Shown here one piece after another: positions 1-5,893 of a stretch of 9,558 bases of DNA. Source of the DNA: JBNJDW01 sp051745265. Its GTDB lineage: Bacteria > Pseudomonadota > Alphaproteobacteria > Micavibrionales > CSBR16-224. Within the stretch, counting starts at the first letter, position 1; every line of letters starts with the position of its first letter. The notes beneath the pieces are model-generated. The model searched no databases and was not told the DNA's origin. It worked only from the letters and a program-made list of their open reading frames with translations. Position numbers and translations under genes: made by a program. The stretch lies in assembly GCA_051745265.1 (NCBI GenBank), contig JBNJDW010000061.1, positions 1 through 9,558 of the forward strand, written 5' to 3'.

Positions 1-116
1 CCGGTAAAGCCTTCGACATCGCCAAGGGATTCCTGTAACAGAGCTTCAAAGCTCTCATTCTCGCCTGTAATTTCCTGTACAGACACATCTTCGATTTTTT
101 TTGCAACTTGTTGCAT
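1..116 (-). CDS. rpsA: 30S ribosomal protein S1, N-terminal fragment (cut by window edge)
   Basis: Reading leftward from the ATG at 116, 38 complete codons are present and the gene runs off the left edge. The protein begins MQQVAKKIEDVSVQEITG and continues with an ESFEALLQESLG segment and then GDVEGFTG. This matches the start of alphaproteobacterial S1, where a short acidic FEALL.ES helix precedes the first OB-fold S1 domain. S1 binds mRNA on the 30S subunit and helps translation initiation. The position directly downstream of cmk is the classical cmk-rpsA order seen in many proteobacteria, which supports the call. A purine-rich stretch (AAAGAGAGAC) lies about 7 bases before the ATG. No S1 domain is itself visible, so the identification rests on the N-terminus plus synteny. 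Confidence 0.88.
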   Translation of the reverse strand, partial: MQQVAKKIEDVSVQEITGENESFEALLQESLGDVEGFT

Positions 117-239
117 GATTAATAGTCTCTCTTTCAACTCTAGAATTATTACGGTCGGCCCCGCATAAAAGGGAGCATCAGGCCCGTAATATAACCGGCG
201 TTGCGCGGGAAACGAATCCCGCCGCTGGTATTATGTACG
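117..239 (-). promoter_or_regulatory. rpsA 5' leader with two predicted hairpins
   Basis: This 123-base gap between cmk and rpsA would be mostly transcribed as the rpsA leader if the promoter at 240-268 is used. It can form a GC-rich hairpin (arms 205-210 and 217-222, GCGGGA/TCCCGC, 6-base loop). A second, longer imperfect hairpin is closed by TTACGG/CCGTAA (149-154 with 184-189). Neither is followed by a T-run on the minus strand, so they do not look like intrinsic terminators. In E. coli, S1 represses its own mRNA through a structured leader; a similar role here is inference. Confidence 0.45.
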
Positions 240-268
240 CTTATAAAGGGATTATTCGGATTTTTCAA
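240..268 (-). promoter_or_regulatory. Predicted sigma70-type promoter for rpsA
   Basis: On the minus strand a TTGAAA -35 (268-263) and a TATAAG -10 (245-240) are separated by exactly 17 bases. Each hexamer matches the sigma70 consensus at 5 of 6 positions. The -35 lies inside the last codons of cmk and the -10 just beyond its stop. Transcription would start near 233 and give a leader of roughly 115 bases before rpsA. This would let S1 be made in excess of cytidylate kinase. Confidence 0.55.
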
Positions 269-977
269 GTAATTGTCCGCGAATAACGTCAATCACATAG
301 CTGAGCGCTTCCGCGCTGTTAAGGTCAGAGGTATCCAGGATAAAAGCATCCCGCGCCGGTTTCATCGGCGCGACTTTGCGGCCGCTGTCGCGGTCATCGC
401 GTTTCTGGATATCGGCCAGTACGGTATCATAGCTGACATCAATGCCGCGGCTGTGTAATTCCTTGAATCTGCGCCCGGCTCTGACATCCTGATCTGCGGT
501 GACAAAAACCTTGATATCGGCCTTGGGGCAGACCACCGTGCCGATATCGCGGCCATCAAGCACCACGCCTTTGATCGCGGCGGGCTGTATATCGCCAAAA
601 TGGCGCTGATACTCCAGTAAAGCCTGCCGGACAAACGGCATGGCCGCGACCTTTGATGCCGCGCTGCCGACGTCATCATTGCGCAATTCCGGATTTTCCA
701 GCATTTCCGTATCCAGAGTGCTGACAAAATCATCGACCACGGCTTTGACCTGCTGTTCATTTTCAGGATCACCGCCGTTTTGCAAAACGGCATAGCCAAG
801 ACCACGATAAAGCATACCCGTATCCAGATGGGCAAACTTAAACCGTTTGGCGATATTACGGGCAAGGGTGCCTTTACCGCTGGCCGCCGGGCCATCAATG
901 GCGATTATGATTTTGTCTTTTTGCGTGCGAAACAGATTTTTAAACAGATCGCTTGATCGAAATCCCAATACGGACAT
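252..977 (-). CDS. cmk: Cytidylate kinase (CMP/dCMP kinase)
   Basis: Cmk phosphorylates CMP and dCMP with ATP in the cytoplasm, feeding pyrimidine nucleotide synthesis. The 241-residue protein has every family hallmark: P-loop GPAASGKGT (residues 29-37), LDTGMLYRG (51-59), the CMP-binding LRNDDVGSAASKVAA region (about 98-112), DGRDIGTVV (141-149) and the lid-like RDDRDSGR (193-200), followed by AP.KPA.DA..LDTS near 203-217. The start at 977 has a good Shine-Dalgarno (AAAGG about 8 bases upstream). It gives about 22 residues before the usual beginning (IIIAIDGP); no ATG lies between, so this short basic extension seems real. The gene precedes rpsA on the same strand, 135 bases apart. It is not preceded by aroA, unlike in many proteobacteria. 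An AT-rich inverted repeat lies upstream. Confidence 0.97.
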   Translation of the reverse strand: MSVLGFRSSDLFKNLFRTQKDKIIIAIDGPAASGKGTLARNIAKRFKFAHLDTGMLYRGLGYAVLQNGGDPENEQQVKAVVDDFVSTLDTEMLENPELRNDDVGSAASKVAAMPFVRQALLEYQRHFGDIQPAAIKGVVLDGRDIGTVVCPKADIKVFVTADQDVRAGRRFKELHSRGIDVSYDTVLADIQKRDDRDSGRKVAPMKPARDAFILDTSDLNSAEALSYVIDVIRGQLLEKSE

Positions 978-1003
978 GTGCCAGCCTTTAACGGTTACAG
1001 GTC

Positions 1004-1038
1004 TATGATATATATATACCTAACCGATATATATCATA
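1004..1038. repeat. 12-bp AT inverted repeat upstream of cmk
   Basis: Perfect arms TATGATATATAT (1004-1015) and ATATATATCATA (1027-1038) flank an 11-base centre, 27-61 bases before the cmk ATG. A second smaller inverted pair, CGGTTA (992-997) and TAACCG (1021-1026), interleaves with it. The geometry suits a regulator-binding site or an easily melted promoter region for cmk. Alternating AT makes chance self-complementarity more likely, so this is only a candidate operator. Confidence 0.4.
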
Positions 1039-1081
1039 TCCCTTGCAAAATCTACCCGCAAATCAGGCTGCCGGTCCGCGA

Positions 1082-1537
1082 TCAGGCCGGCTGACAAAGC
1101 GTTTGTGCTTTTTCCGGGCCAAGCTCCTGGCTGAGCAATGTTGAAATGCTCGTCGCGTTCAGAATATGCAGTTTGAAAAACTGCTCCTGGCTCAGCTGAT
1201 CCTGAAACGGTTCGTATAACAATTCCATCTGCTGGTCATTCATACCGGCTTTTTGCTGTTCAATCACCTGATCAAGCTGACCGTCAAGCCGGGTATTCTG
1301 ATCTTCGTATACCCCCATATAATCAGAAACCAACTCATTTTCGATGGCGTTGGATGTATATAAACGCAACAACTCGACATAATCGCGTTCCTGCAAACTG
1401 TTATTATTGCATAAAGTAAAGCTGCGGTCGGCCACGGTATAGGTGACCGTGCCGTTCTGTTCCTCGACCTGCTGGGCCTGTGCGGATTGCGGTACGGTCA
1501 ACAGAACCAGACCGAGAAGAAGAAAAAGTTTTTGCAT
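1082..1537 (-). CDS. Small secreted protein of unknown function
   Basis: I do not recognise this 151-residue protein. It opens with MQKLFLLLGLVLLTVP and then QSAQA|QQ, a clear Sec signal peptide with an AxA-type signal peptidase I site near residue 21. The mature chain is about 130 residues, acidic and rich in Gln and Glu, and probably helical, with QQ-containing segments around residues 85-125. Only two cysteines remain after cleavage, one in an LCNNN segment near residue 43 and one at LCQPA near the C-terminus (148), so a disulfide joining the two ends is possible. A GAGG Shine-Dalgarno sits about 6 bases before the ATG. It lies between the thiolase gene (152 bases upstream) and cmk (104 bases downstream) on the same strand; no functional link is evident. 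A periplasmic location is inferred from the signal peptide. Confidence 0.75.
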   Translation of the reverse strand: MQKLFLLLGLVLLTVPQSAQAQQVEEQNGTVTYTVADRSFTLCNNNSLQERDYVELLRLYTSNAIENELVSDYMGVYEDQNTRLDGQLDQVIEQQKAGMNDQQMELLYEPFQDQLSQEQFFKLHILNATSISTLLSQELGPEKAQTLCQPA

Positions 1538-1689
1538 GGATGCCTCTTTTGTTTTTGAAAATATATTTATCAGGTTTAATACCCCCCTTACGGCTTTAAA
1601 CGGTCAAAAGTTCCGTAGAAAGTAAGATCAAGGACATACCAAAGCCTAGCATTTCCAAAGGCAGGATAAAACCCTTAGCCTATGCTTTC

Positions 1690-2829
1690 TTAGACAGCCT
1701 CCAGCACGGTGGCGATCCCCTGACCGCCGCCGATGCACATGGTCGCCAGCGCCAGCGCCTTGCCTTCACGCTTCATGATCTGCGCCGCCTTGGCCGTAAT
1801 GCGGACACCGCTGACGCCCAGCGGATGGCCCAGGGCAATGGCGCCGCCGTCAAGATTAACGCGATCCATATTCATGCCCATTTCGCCGATCACCGACAGG
1901 GACTGGGCCGAAAAGGCTTCGTTCAATTCAATAATATCCATATCCGCCAATGTCAGACCAGCGCGGTCCAGCGCCTTTTGTGTTGCGGACACCGGTCCCA
2001 TACCCATGATCTCGGCAGCGCAGCCGGAAACCGCGGTTGATCTGACCCGGGCCAGAATGTCCAGACCGTGTTCTTTGGCAAATGCCTCTGTGGTGACCAG
2101 CGCCGCGCCGGCCCCATCGGTCAGGGGCGAGGATGTCCCGGCTGTCACCGTACCGCCATCATCAAAGGCCGGTTTTAAGGTCGCCAGCGCCTCCAGCGAG
2201 GTATCGGCGCGGATGGTGCCGTCACTGTCTATGGTGCCGTTTTCCGTTTTAATCGGGGTGATTTCGTCTTTGAATTTGCCCGCCTTGGCCGCCGCGGCGG
2301 CTTTCTGATGGGAATTGAGGGCAAATTCCTCCTGCGCCTGCCGCGAAATTTTATATTTCTTGGCCAGGTTCTCAGCCGTCTGGCCCATGCCCATATAGGC
2401 TTCCGGATAAGAGTCCATCAATTTTGGATTCGGCAGCGGATTAAAGCCGCCCATCGGCACCCGGGTCATCGATTCCAGCCCGCCGCAGATAAAAGCCTGA
2501 CCCGATCCCATCTGAATGGCACCCGCCGCCATATGAATGGCCTGCATGGACGATCCGCAAAACCGGTTGACCGTGGTTCCGGCAACAGTAATCGGCAGCC
2601 CTGCCAGATTGACCACCAGCCGGGCGACATTAAAGCCCTGTTCACCTTCCGGAAAGGCACAGCCCAGAATCATATCCTCAATCTCCGCACCATTGACGCC
2701 GGTTGCGGTCAACAGATCCTCGACCACAGCGGCGGCCAGATCATCAGCGCGTGTTTTAATAAAAGCCCCTTTATGGGCCAGCTGAAACGGTGTGCGTTTA
2801 TAACCGGCAATGACCACTGAATTTTTCAT
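1690..2829 (-). CDS. Acetyl-CoA C-acyltransferase (3-ketoacyl-CoA thiolase, FadA-like)
   Basis: This thiolase-superfamily enzyme would cleave 3-ketoacyl-CoA with CoA to give acetyl-CoA plus a shortened acyl-CoA, the last step of beta-oxidation. The biosynthetic direction (acetoacetyl-CoA formation) cannot be excluded. The 379-residue length is normal for the family. The acyl-accepting Cys91 is in VNRFCGSSMQA, the NEAF motif is at 303-306, the catalytic His335 is in GHPLG, and the second Cys365 is in MCIGGGQG, so all key residues are intact. AGGATAAGG just before the ATG is a strong ribosome site. No FadB-type hydratase/dehydrogenase gene is adjacent, unlike usual fadBA operons. The gene is divergent from prmA across a 91-base gap. 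Its closest subfamily (FadA, FadI or PhaA) cannot be settled from motifs alone, so no symbol is given. Confidence 0.95.
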   Translation of the reverse strand: MKNSVVIAGYKRTPFQLAHKGAFIKTRADDLAAAVVEDLLTATGVNGAEIEDMILGCAFPEGEQGFNVARLVVNLAGLPITVAGTTVNRFCGSSMQAIHMAAGAIQMGSGQAFICGGLESMTRVPMGGFNPLPNPKLMDSYPEAYMGMGQTAENLAKKYKISRQAQEEFALNSHQKAAAAAKAGKFKDEITPIKTENGTIDSDGTIRADTSLEALATLKPAFDDGGTVTAGTSSPLTDGAGAALVTTEAFAKEHGLDILARVRSTAVSGCAAEIMGMGPVSATQKALDRAGLTLADMDIIELNEAFSAQSLSVIGEMGMNMDRVNLDGGAIALGHPLGVSGVRITAKAAQIMKREGKALALATMCIGGGQGIATVLEAV

Positions 2830-2920
2830 GTCCTTATCCTTTACAATTTTGTAGACTCAATATTATCGGCACGGAGGCGGCCGATTTGTAAATCCGCTCT
2901 TATTCAATATAGAGAAACTG
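2830..2920. promoter_or_regulatory. Divergent promoter region, thiolase / prmA
   Basis: This 91-base gap must hold the start signals for both divergent genes. On the plus strand, TTGTAA and TATAGA with a 16-base spacer precede the prmA ATG. The predicted start site would fall almost on the ATG, implying a very short or absent leader, and no clear Shine-Dalgarno is visible there. On the minus strand the thiolase has a good AGGATAAGG site but no convincing promoter hexamers. One GANTC site (GACTC) lies near 2852. Confidence 0.35.
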
Positions 2921-3838
2921 ATGAATTCTGAAAGCCCTGTTGAACATTCCCGGCCCTATCAATCGATTATTGAGCTGATTTGTGACTATAACTATGACCA
3001 GATGTCCGATTTTGAAGATTTTATCGCGGATGGCTTTTACGCCAGCGCCCTTGAACAAAATATCGAAAAAACCGGCTGGCTGATCACCCTGTTCAGCCAT
3101 AACCGGCCTGATGAGGCCGATATCCGTGGCCGCATCCTTTTGTCCGGCGAATTGAAAGACATGGATGTCATGGCCCTGCAGCGTCTCGACATCAGCCAAT
3201 CCGAAGACAAAAACTGGCTGGAAGAAGTCCATCAGGCTTTTCCACCGCGCATTATTGGCCGTTTCTTCGTTTACGGGTCACATTATGAAGGCCCGCTTGA
3301 TCCGCAGGCACTGCCCTTGAAAATTGATGCCGCCACCGCCTTTGGCTCGGGCGAGCATGAAACCACCCGGCTGTGTCTGGAAACACTGGGGCAGTTACGG
3401 GAGGATCATGATTTCAGTACTATTCTTGATATGGGCTGCGGGTCGGGCATTCTGGCCATCGCCGCGGCAAAATTATGGCCAAAGGCACAGATTACCGGTA
3501 TCGACAATGATGCTGAATCCGTACGGGTCGCGGGCCGCCACCAAAAAATGAACGGCTTTGATCACTTAAACTTTGAAACCGGTGATGGCTACAACGCACC
3601 GCTGGCCCAAAGCCATCAGCCGTACGATCTTATTACCGCCAATATCCTGACCCGGCCCTTAATCGCCATGGCGCCGGCAGCAGCAAAAGTAACACAAAGC
3701 GGTGGCCGGCTTGTTCTCTCCGGTCTTTTGGATCGTCAAAAAGAACAGGTCATCACAGCGCATGAATCGCAGGGTTTTGTGTTAGAATCCGTTTCAGTTA
3801 AAAATAACTGGGCGTGTTTAGTATTGAATAAAGCCTGA
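2921..3838 (+). CDS. prmA: Ribosomal protein L11 methyltransferase
   Basis: PrmA uses S-adenosylmethionine to methylate amino groups of ribosomal protein L11. The 305 residues show the PrmA pattern: a less conserved N-terminal L11-recognition domain (about 1-110), then the signature IDAATAFGSGEHETTRLCLE (135-154). These are followed by SAM motif I ILDMGCGSGILAI (168-180), the acidic GIDND (193-197), the catalytic-loop motif ANIL (240-243) and LSGLLDRQ (266-273). Length is close to the family norm of about 290. The ATG at 2921 is the earliest in-frame start I can support; its ribosome site is weak (AGAG 6 bases upstream). The next in-frame Met (residue 28) would remove conserved-looking sequence. 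The gene is divergent from the thiolase and is followed after 51 bases by the Sel1-repeat gene, with which it may be cotranscribed. Confidence 0.95.
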   Translation: MNSESPVEHSRPYQSIIELICDYNYDQMSDFEDFIADGFYASALEQNIEKTGWLITLFSHNRPDEADIRGRILLSGELKDMDVMALQRLDISQSEDKNWLEEVHQAFPPRIIGRFFVYGSHYEGPLDPQALPLKIDAATAFGSGEHETTRLCLETLGQLREDHDFSTILDMGCGSGILAIAAAKLWPKAQITGIDNDAESVRVAGRHQKMNGFDHLNFETGDGYNAPLAQSHQPYDLITANILTRPLIAMAPAAAKVTQSGGRLVLSGLLDRQKEQVITAHESQGFVLESVSVKNNWACLVLNKA

Positions 3839-3889
3839 CTGTGCTACATTAATAGAGTAACTATAAAATATTTTGCGGGTAGATCGACT

Positions 3890-4654
3890 ATGGTTAAAAC
3901 AGTACCAGAATTTATAAAAATCAAGCACTATGTCGTGTCGGCGCTGCTGACACTGTGTCTGAGCGTTTCAACTGCGCAGGCACAGGATGCAGATGAAGAA
4001 AAAGAAGAGGGCATAAAAAACTTTATCCCGGGACTTTTATTTGACCCGGGCGAAAGATCAAATATAGAGGATATCGACGAAAGCAATCCTTTTCCCGCTT
4101 CTCAATATGATAATCTCATTGTTGATGAAGATATTTTGTACCAATATTATGCCGATGGTGAATATGGCCGGGCGATTTACGGGCTTTTACGTCTGGCGCG
4201 TGATGATAATGCCAAAGCTGCAGAAACCATCGGTCTGATGTATCGTTATGGACAGGGCGTACCACAGGACAATGCCCAGGCTATAAAATGGTTTAACACA
4301 GCCGCTGAAGAACATCGTCCATTGTCACAACACCATATCGGCGTTATGTATTTCAGTGGTCATGGTGTTGGGAAAAATATGATGCAGGCTTCAATGTGGC
4401 TTAGACTGGCTGTCATGAATTATAATGACGGGCCGGATAAAGAACGTGCCAAGCAGGATTTACAAAATGTCAGCCTGCGCATGTCCGATTCAGAATTGCA
4501 GCACAGCAAGGACCTGATCAAAAGATTCATACACCAGAACCCGTTACCGGAAGATCATTCAAAAGATCAGGATGACGCAGAAGCAGAAACCGAAGGCAAA
4601 GCACCTTCAGCTTCAATGCCTGAGACCAAAGATATCCCTGCTGTTCAGCCCTAA
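3890..4654 (+). CDS. Secreted Sel1-repeat (TPR-like) protein
   Basis: The 254-residue protein has a basic N-terminus, a hydrophobic segment (about 14-26) and an STAQA|QD cleavage site after residue 31, so it should be exported. An acidic linker (DADEEKEEG) follows. Two recognisable Sel1-like repeats occur at about 108-141 (AETIGLMYRYGQGVPQD, AIKWFNTAAE) and 144-176 (HHIGVMYFSGHGVGKN, ASMWLRLAVM); a degenerate one may cover about 75-107. The C-terminal 35 residues are low-complexity, rich in Asp, Glu, Lys and Pro, and probably disordered. Sel1 repeats form alpha-solenoids that scaffold protein contacts; the partner cannot be told from sequence. The gene lies 51 bases after prmA and converges on the 65-residue gene, with stops only 13 bases apart. 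The ribosome site is weak (GCGGG about 10-14 bases upstream). Confidence 0.88.
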   Translation: MVKTVPEFIKIKHYVVSALLTLCLSVSTAQAQDADEEKEEGIKNFIPGLLFDPGERSNIEDIDESNPFPASQYDNLIVDEDILYQYYADGEYGRAIYGLLRLARDDNAKAAETIGLMYRYGQGVPQDNAQAIKWFNTAAEEHRPLSQHHIGVMYFSGHGVGKNMMQASMWLRLAVMNYNDGPDKERAKQDLQNVSLRMSDSELQHSKDLIKRFIHQNPLPEDHSKDQDDAEAETEGKAPSASMPETKDIPAVQP

Positions 4655-4667
4655 AAAATGCAGCGCC

Positions 4668-4865
4668 TTAGCGTGGGCCGCGATTCTTAAATTTATAAGC
4701 CTGCTGGGTCAGGGCCGCATCGGCATATTCCATGCCTTTTTCTGTCGCAAATTTTGCATCCTGCGGCGCATAACCCAATAACGGTGCTGCTGCAGTCATG
4801 GCAGTGCTGAAAACAGAGGTTAAGGCACCAGAAGCAATATCGTGAATAGATTTCTTTGAAGACAT
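4668..4865 (-). CDS. Small 65-residue protein of unknown function
   Basis: I do not recognise this protein, but the gene looks real. An AAGGA Shine-Dalgarno sits about 10 bases before the ATG, and upstream lies a near-consensus sigma70 promoter (4897-4925). The chain begins MSSKKSIHDIASGAL and runs through a Ser/Thr/Ala-rich, moderately hydrophobic stretch (about 10-32, ending in PLLGYAP). An AxxAKFATEKGMEYADAAL helix follows, and the tail is basic (KFKNRGPR). There is no cleavable signal peptide; the hydrophobic part could be one amphipathic or membrane-associated helix. The gene is monocistronic in appearance: its stop nearly abuts the convergent Sel1 gene, and the next upstream gene on its strand has its own start farther right. 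Function is unknown; a highly expressed structural or stress-related small protein is only a guess from the promoter. Confidence 0.7.
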   Translation of the reverse strand: MSSKKSIHDIASGALTSVFSTAMTAAAPLLGYAPQDAKFATEKGMEYADAALTQQAYKFKNRGPR

Positions 4866-4880
4866 AATGATTTTCCTTCT

Positions 4881-4898
4881 TTCGATTATTTCATCGAA
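4881..4898. promoter_or_regulatory. Operator-like palindrome at the start site of the 65-residue gene
   Basis: TTCGAT (4881-4886) and ATCGAA (4893-4898) form a perfect 6-bp inverted repeat around a 6-base centre. The site overlaps the -10 hexamer and the expected transcription start (about 4890), an ideal position for a repressor. As RNA only the start-proximal part would be transcribed, so a DNA operator fits better than a hairpin. Confidence 0.45.
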
Positions 4899-4925
4899 TA
4901 TAGGAAAAATAGTGTTTTATGTCAA
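4897..4925 (-). promoter_or_regulatory. Near-consensus sigma70 promoter
   Basis: On the minus strand a perfect TTGACA -35 (4925-4920) and a TATATT -10 (4902-4897, 5 of 6) are separated by the ideal 17 bases. The surrounding DNA is AT-rich. It is the best promoter match in the window and directs transcription into the 65-residue gene, with a leader of about 25 bases. Confidence 0.75.
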
Positions 4926-4957
4926 TAAAAATCTCTTGCCACTCAGTTTATTTCGGA

Positions 4958-5830
4958 TTATTTCTGATCGGCCAGATATTTCATGTCATTTAAAATATGA
5001 TGCAGATGAATCTGGTTGAACGGTTCTTTCAAACCATCAAACCAGCGGCCGAAAACATTGATGCCTTCCAGATAATGTTGGAACGGCAATTGCTTTTCAA
5101 TTTTACGAATTTCATTTGCGCCCAGCTTTTGATCTCCGCTCACTTCAAACTGATCGGGGCAGGCGATGGCCATATCCAGAAATTCCAATGCGGTATGATC
5201 GGCAGTATTGACCCGTTCGGGATCGGCAAACCATTGGCGGAACACATAACGCAGGGCTTTGCCGTCAAACTGGCCCATCGGGCAATGACGCAGACCATTG
5301 GAAAAGACCACGGCAAGGTCACCTTTGTCACCGGCCAGTAATTGCCGCCAGGCCAGCGGGTCGCCGGCGGTGCGTAATTCCCAGCAGATCTGGACGGTCA
5401 CCGCATCAATATCAGCCTCGGCCAAACGGTTAAGGCGCAGATAATCCAGCGGTTCCAGATCAAATCTTTGGAAATGCCCCTGATTGGCTTTCAGGGCCCG
5501 GCGCAATGCGGCCGCAATGGTCATCAGGGCGCGGCCCTGGTTTTTGCGCACGCACAGATCACAGGCCTCGATTCGCGGTAAAATCAATGTCGCGGAAGAA
5601 TTTTGAAAACCGCTGATATCAAGACCAAGATTTTCATCAATGAGCAGATTAAAATCATAGGCGACGACTTCATCAATCAAGGTCCGCGCTGTCGGGCTTT
5701 TTTGCAGCTCACCCAGTAAATAGCACAGGCTTTGATACGCCGGCTGATCTTTGGTTTCAGCGCTGCCTTCGATCAAATCACGGACCGGAAGCGGTTGTTG
5801 ACAGTTTATGTATTTAAATCCACCTAGCAT
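4958..5830 (-). CDS. DUF6782-like protein, putative metallopeptidase relative lacking HExxH (paralogue B)
   Basis: This 290-residue cytosolic protein (no signal peptide or membrane segment) is a paralogue of its upstream neighbour. The clearest shared block is residues 108-167: ALRRALKANQGH, then NRLAEAD, then CWELRTAG and W..LLAG. These align with EMRRAWQAEQGH, NRAQQAD, AWELKLMG and W.F.IG in the other protein. The block resembles what I recall of DUF6782, a putative zinc metallopeptidase family; that assignment is from memory. Where an HExxH helix would be expected, this protein has IAAALRRAL, so neither zinc histidine nor the glutamate is present; E138 in AEAD is kept. It is probably not an active protease by the classical mechanism. 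The start is uncertain: no good Shine-Dalgarno precedes the ATG, and an in-frame stop lies five codons upstream. It follows its paralogue by 63 bases, so cotranscription is likely. Confidence 0.75.
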   Translation of the reverse strand: MLGGFKYINCQQPLPVRDLIEGSAETKDQPAYQSLCYLLGELQKSPTARTLIDEVVAYDFNLLIDENLGLDISGFQNSSATLILPRIEACDLCVRKNQGRALMTIAAALRRALKANQGHFQRFDLEPLDYLRLNRLAEADIDAVTVQICWELRTAGDPLAWRQLLAGDKGDLAVVFSNGLRHCPMGQFDGKALRYVFRQWFADPERVNTADHTALEFLDMAIACPDQFEVSGDQKLGANEIRKIEKQLPFQHYLEGINVFGRWFDGLKEPFNQIHLHHILNDMKYLADQK

Positions 5831-5893
5831 GACCGGTTGTTTTTATCCCCCAAAAGTTAACAAATCCTTTATATAGATTAATTCCTCCGGAAA

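Noticed and set aside
1652..1690. Near-palindrome AAAGCCTAGCAT / AGCCTATGCTTT after the thiolase stop, considered as a terminator
   Set aside because: Only about 9 of 12 positions pair and no T-run follows on the minus strand.
2308..2820. Plus-strand open frame of 170 codons opposite the thiolase
   Set aside because: His/Arg-rich translation typical of an antisense shadow, and the thiolase motifs on the other strand are unambiguous.
4655..4670. Possible bidirectional terminator between the convergent Sel1 and 65-residue genes
   Set aside because: There is a six-base A/T run, but I could not build a stem longer than 3-4 bp beside it.
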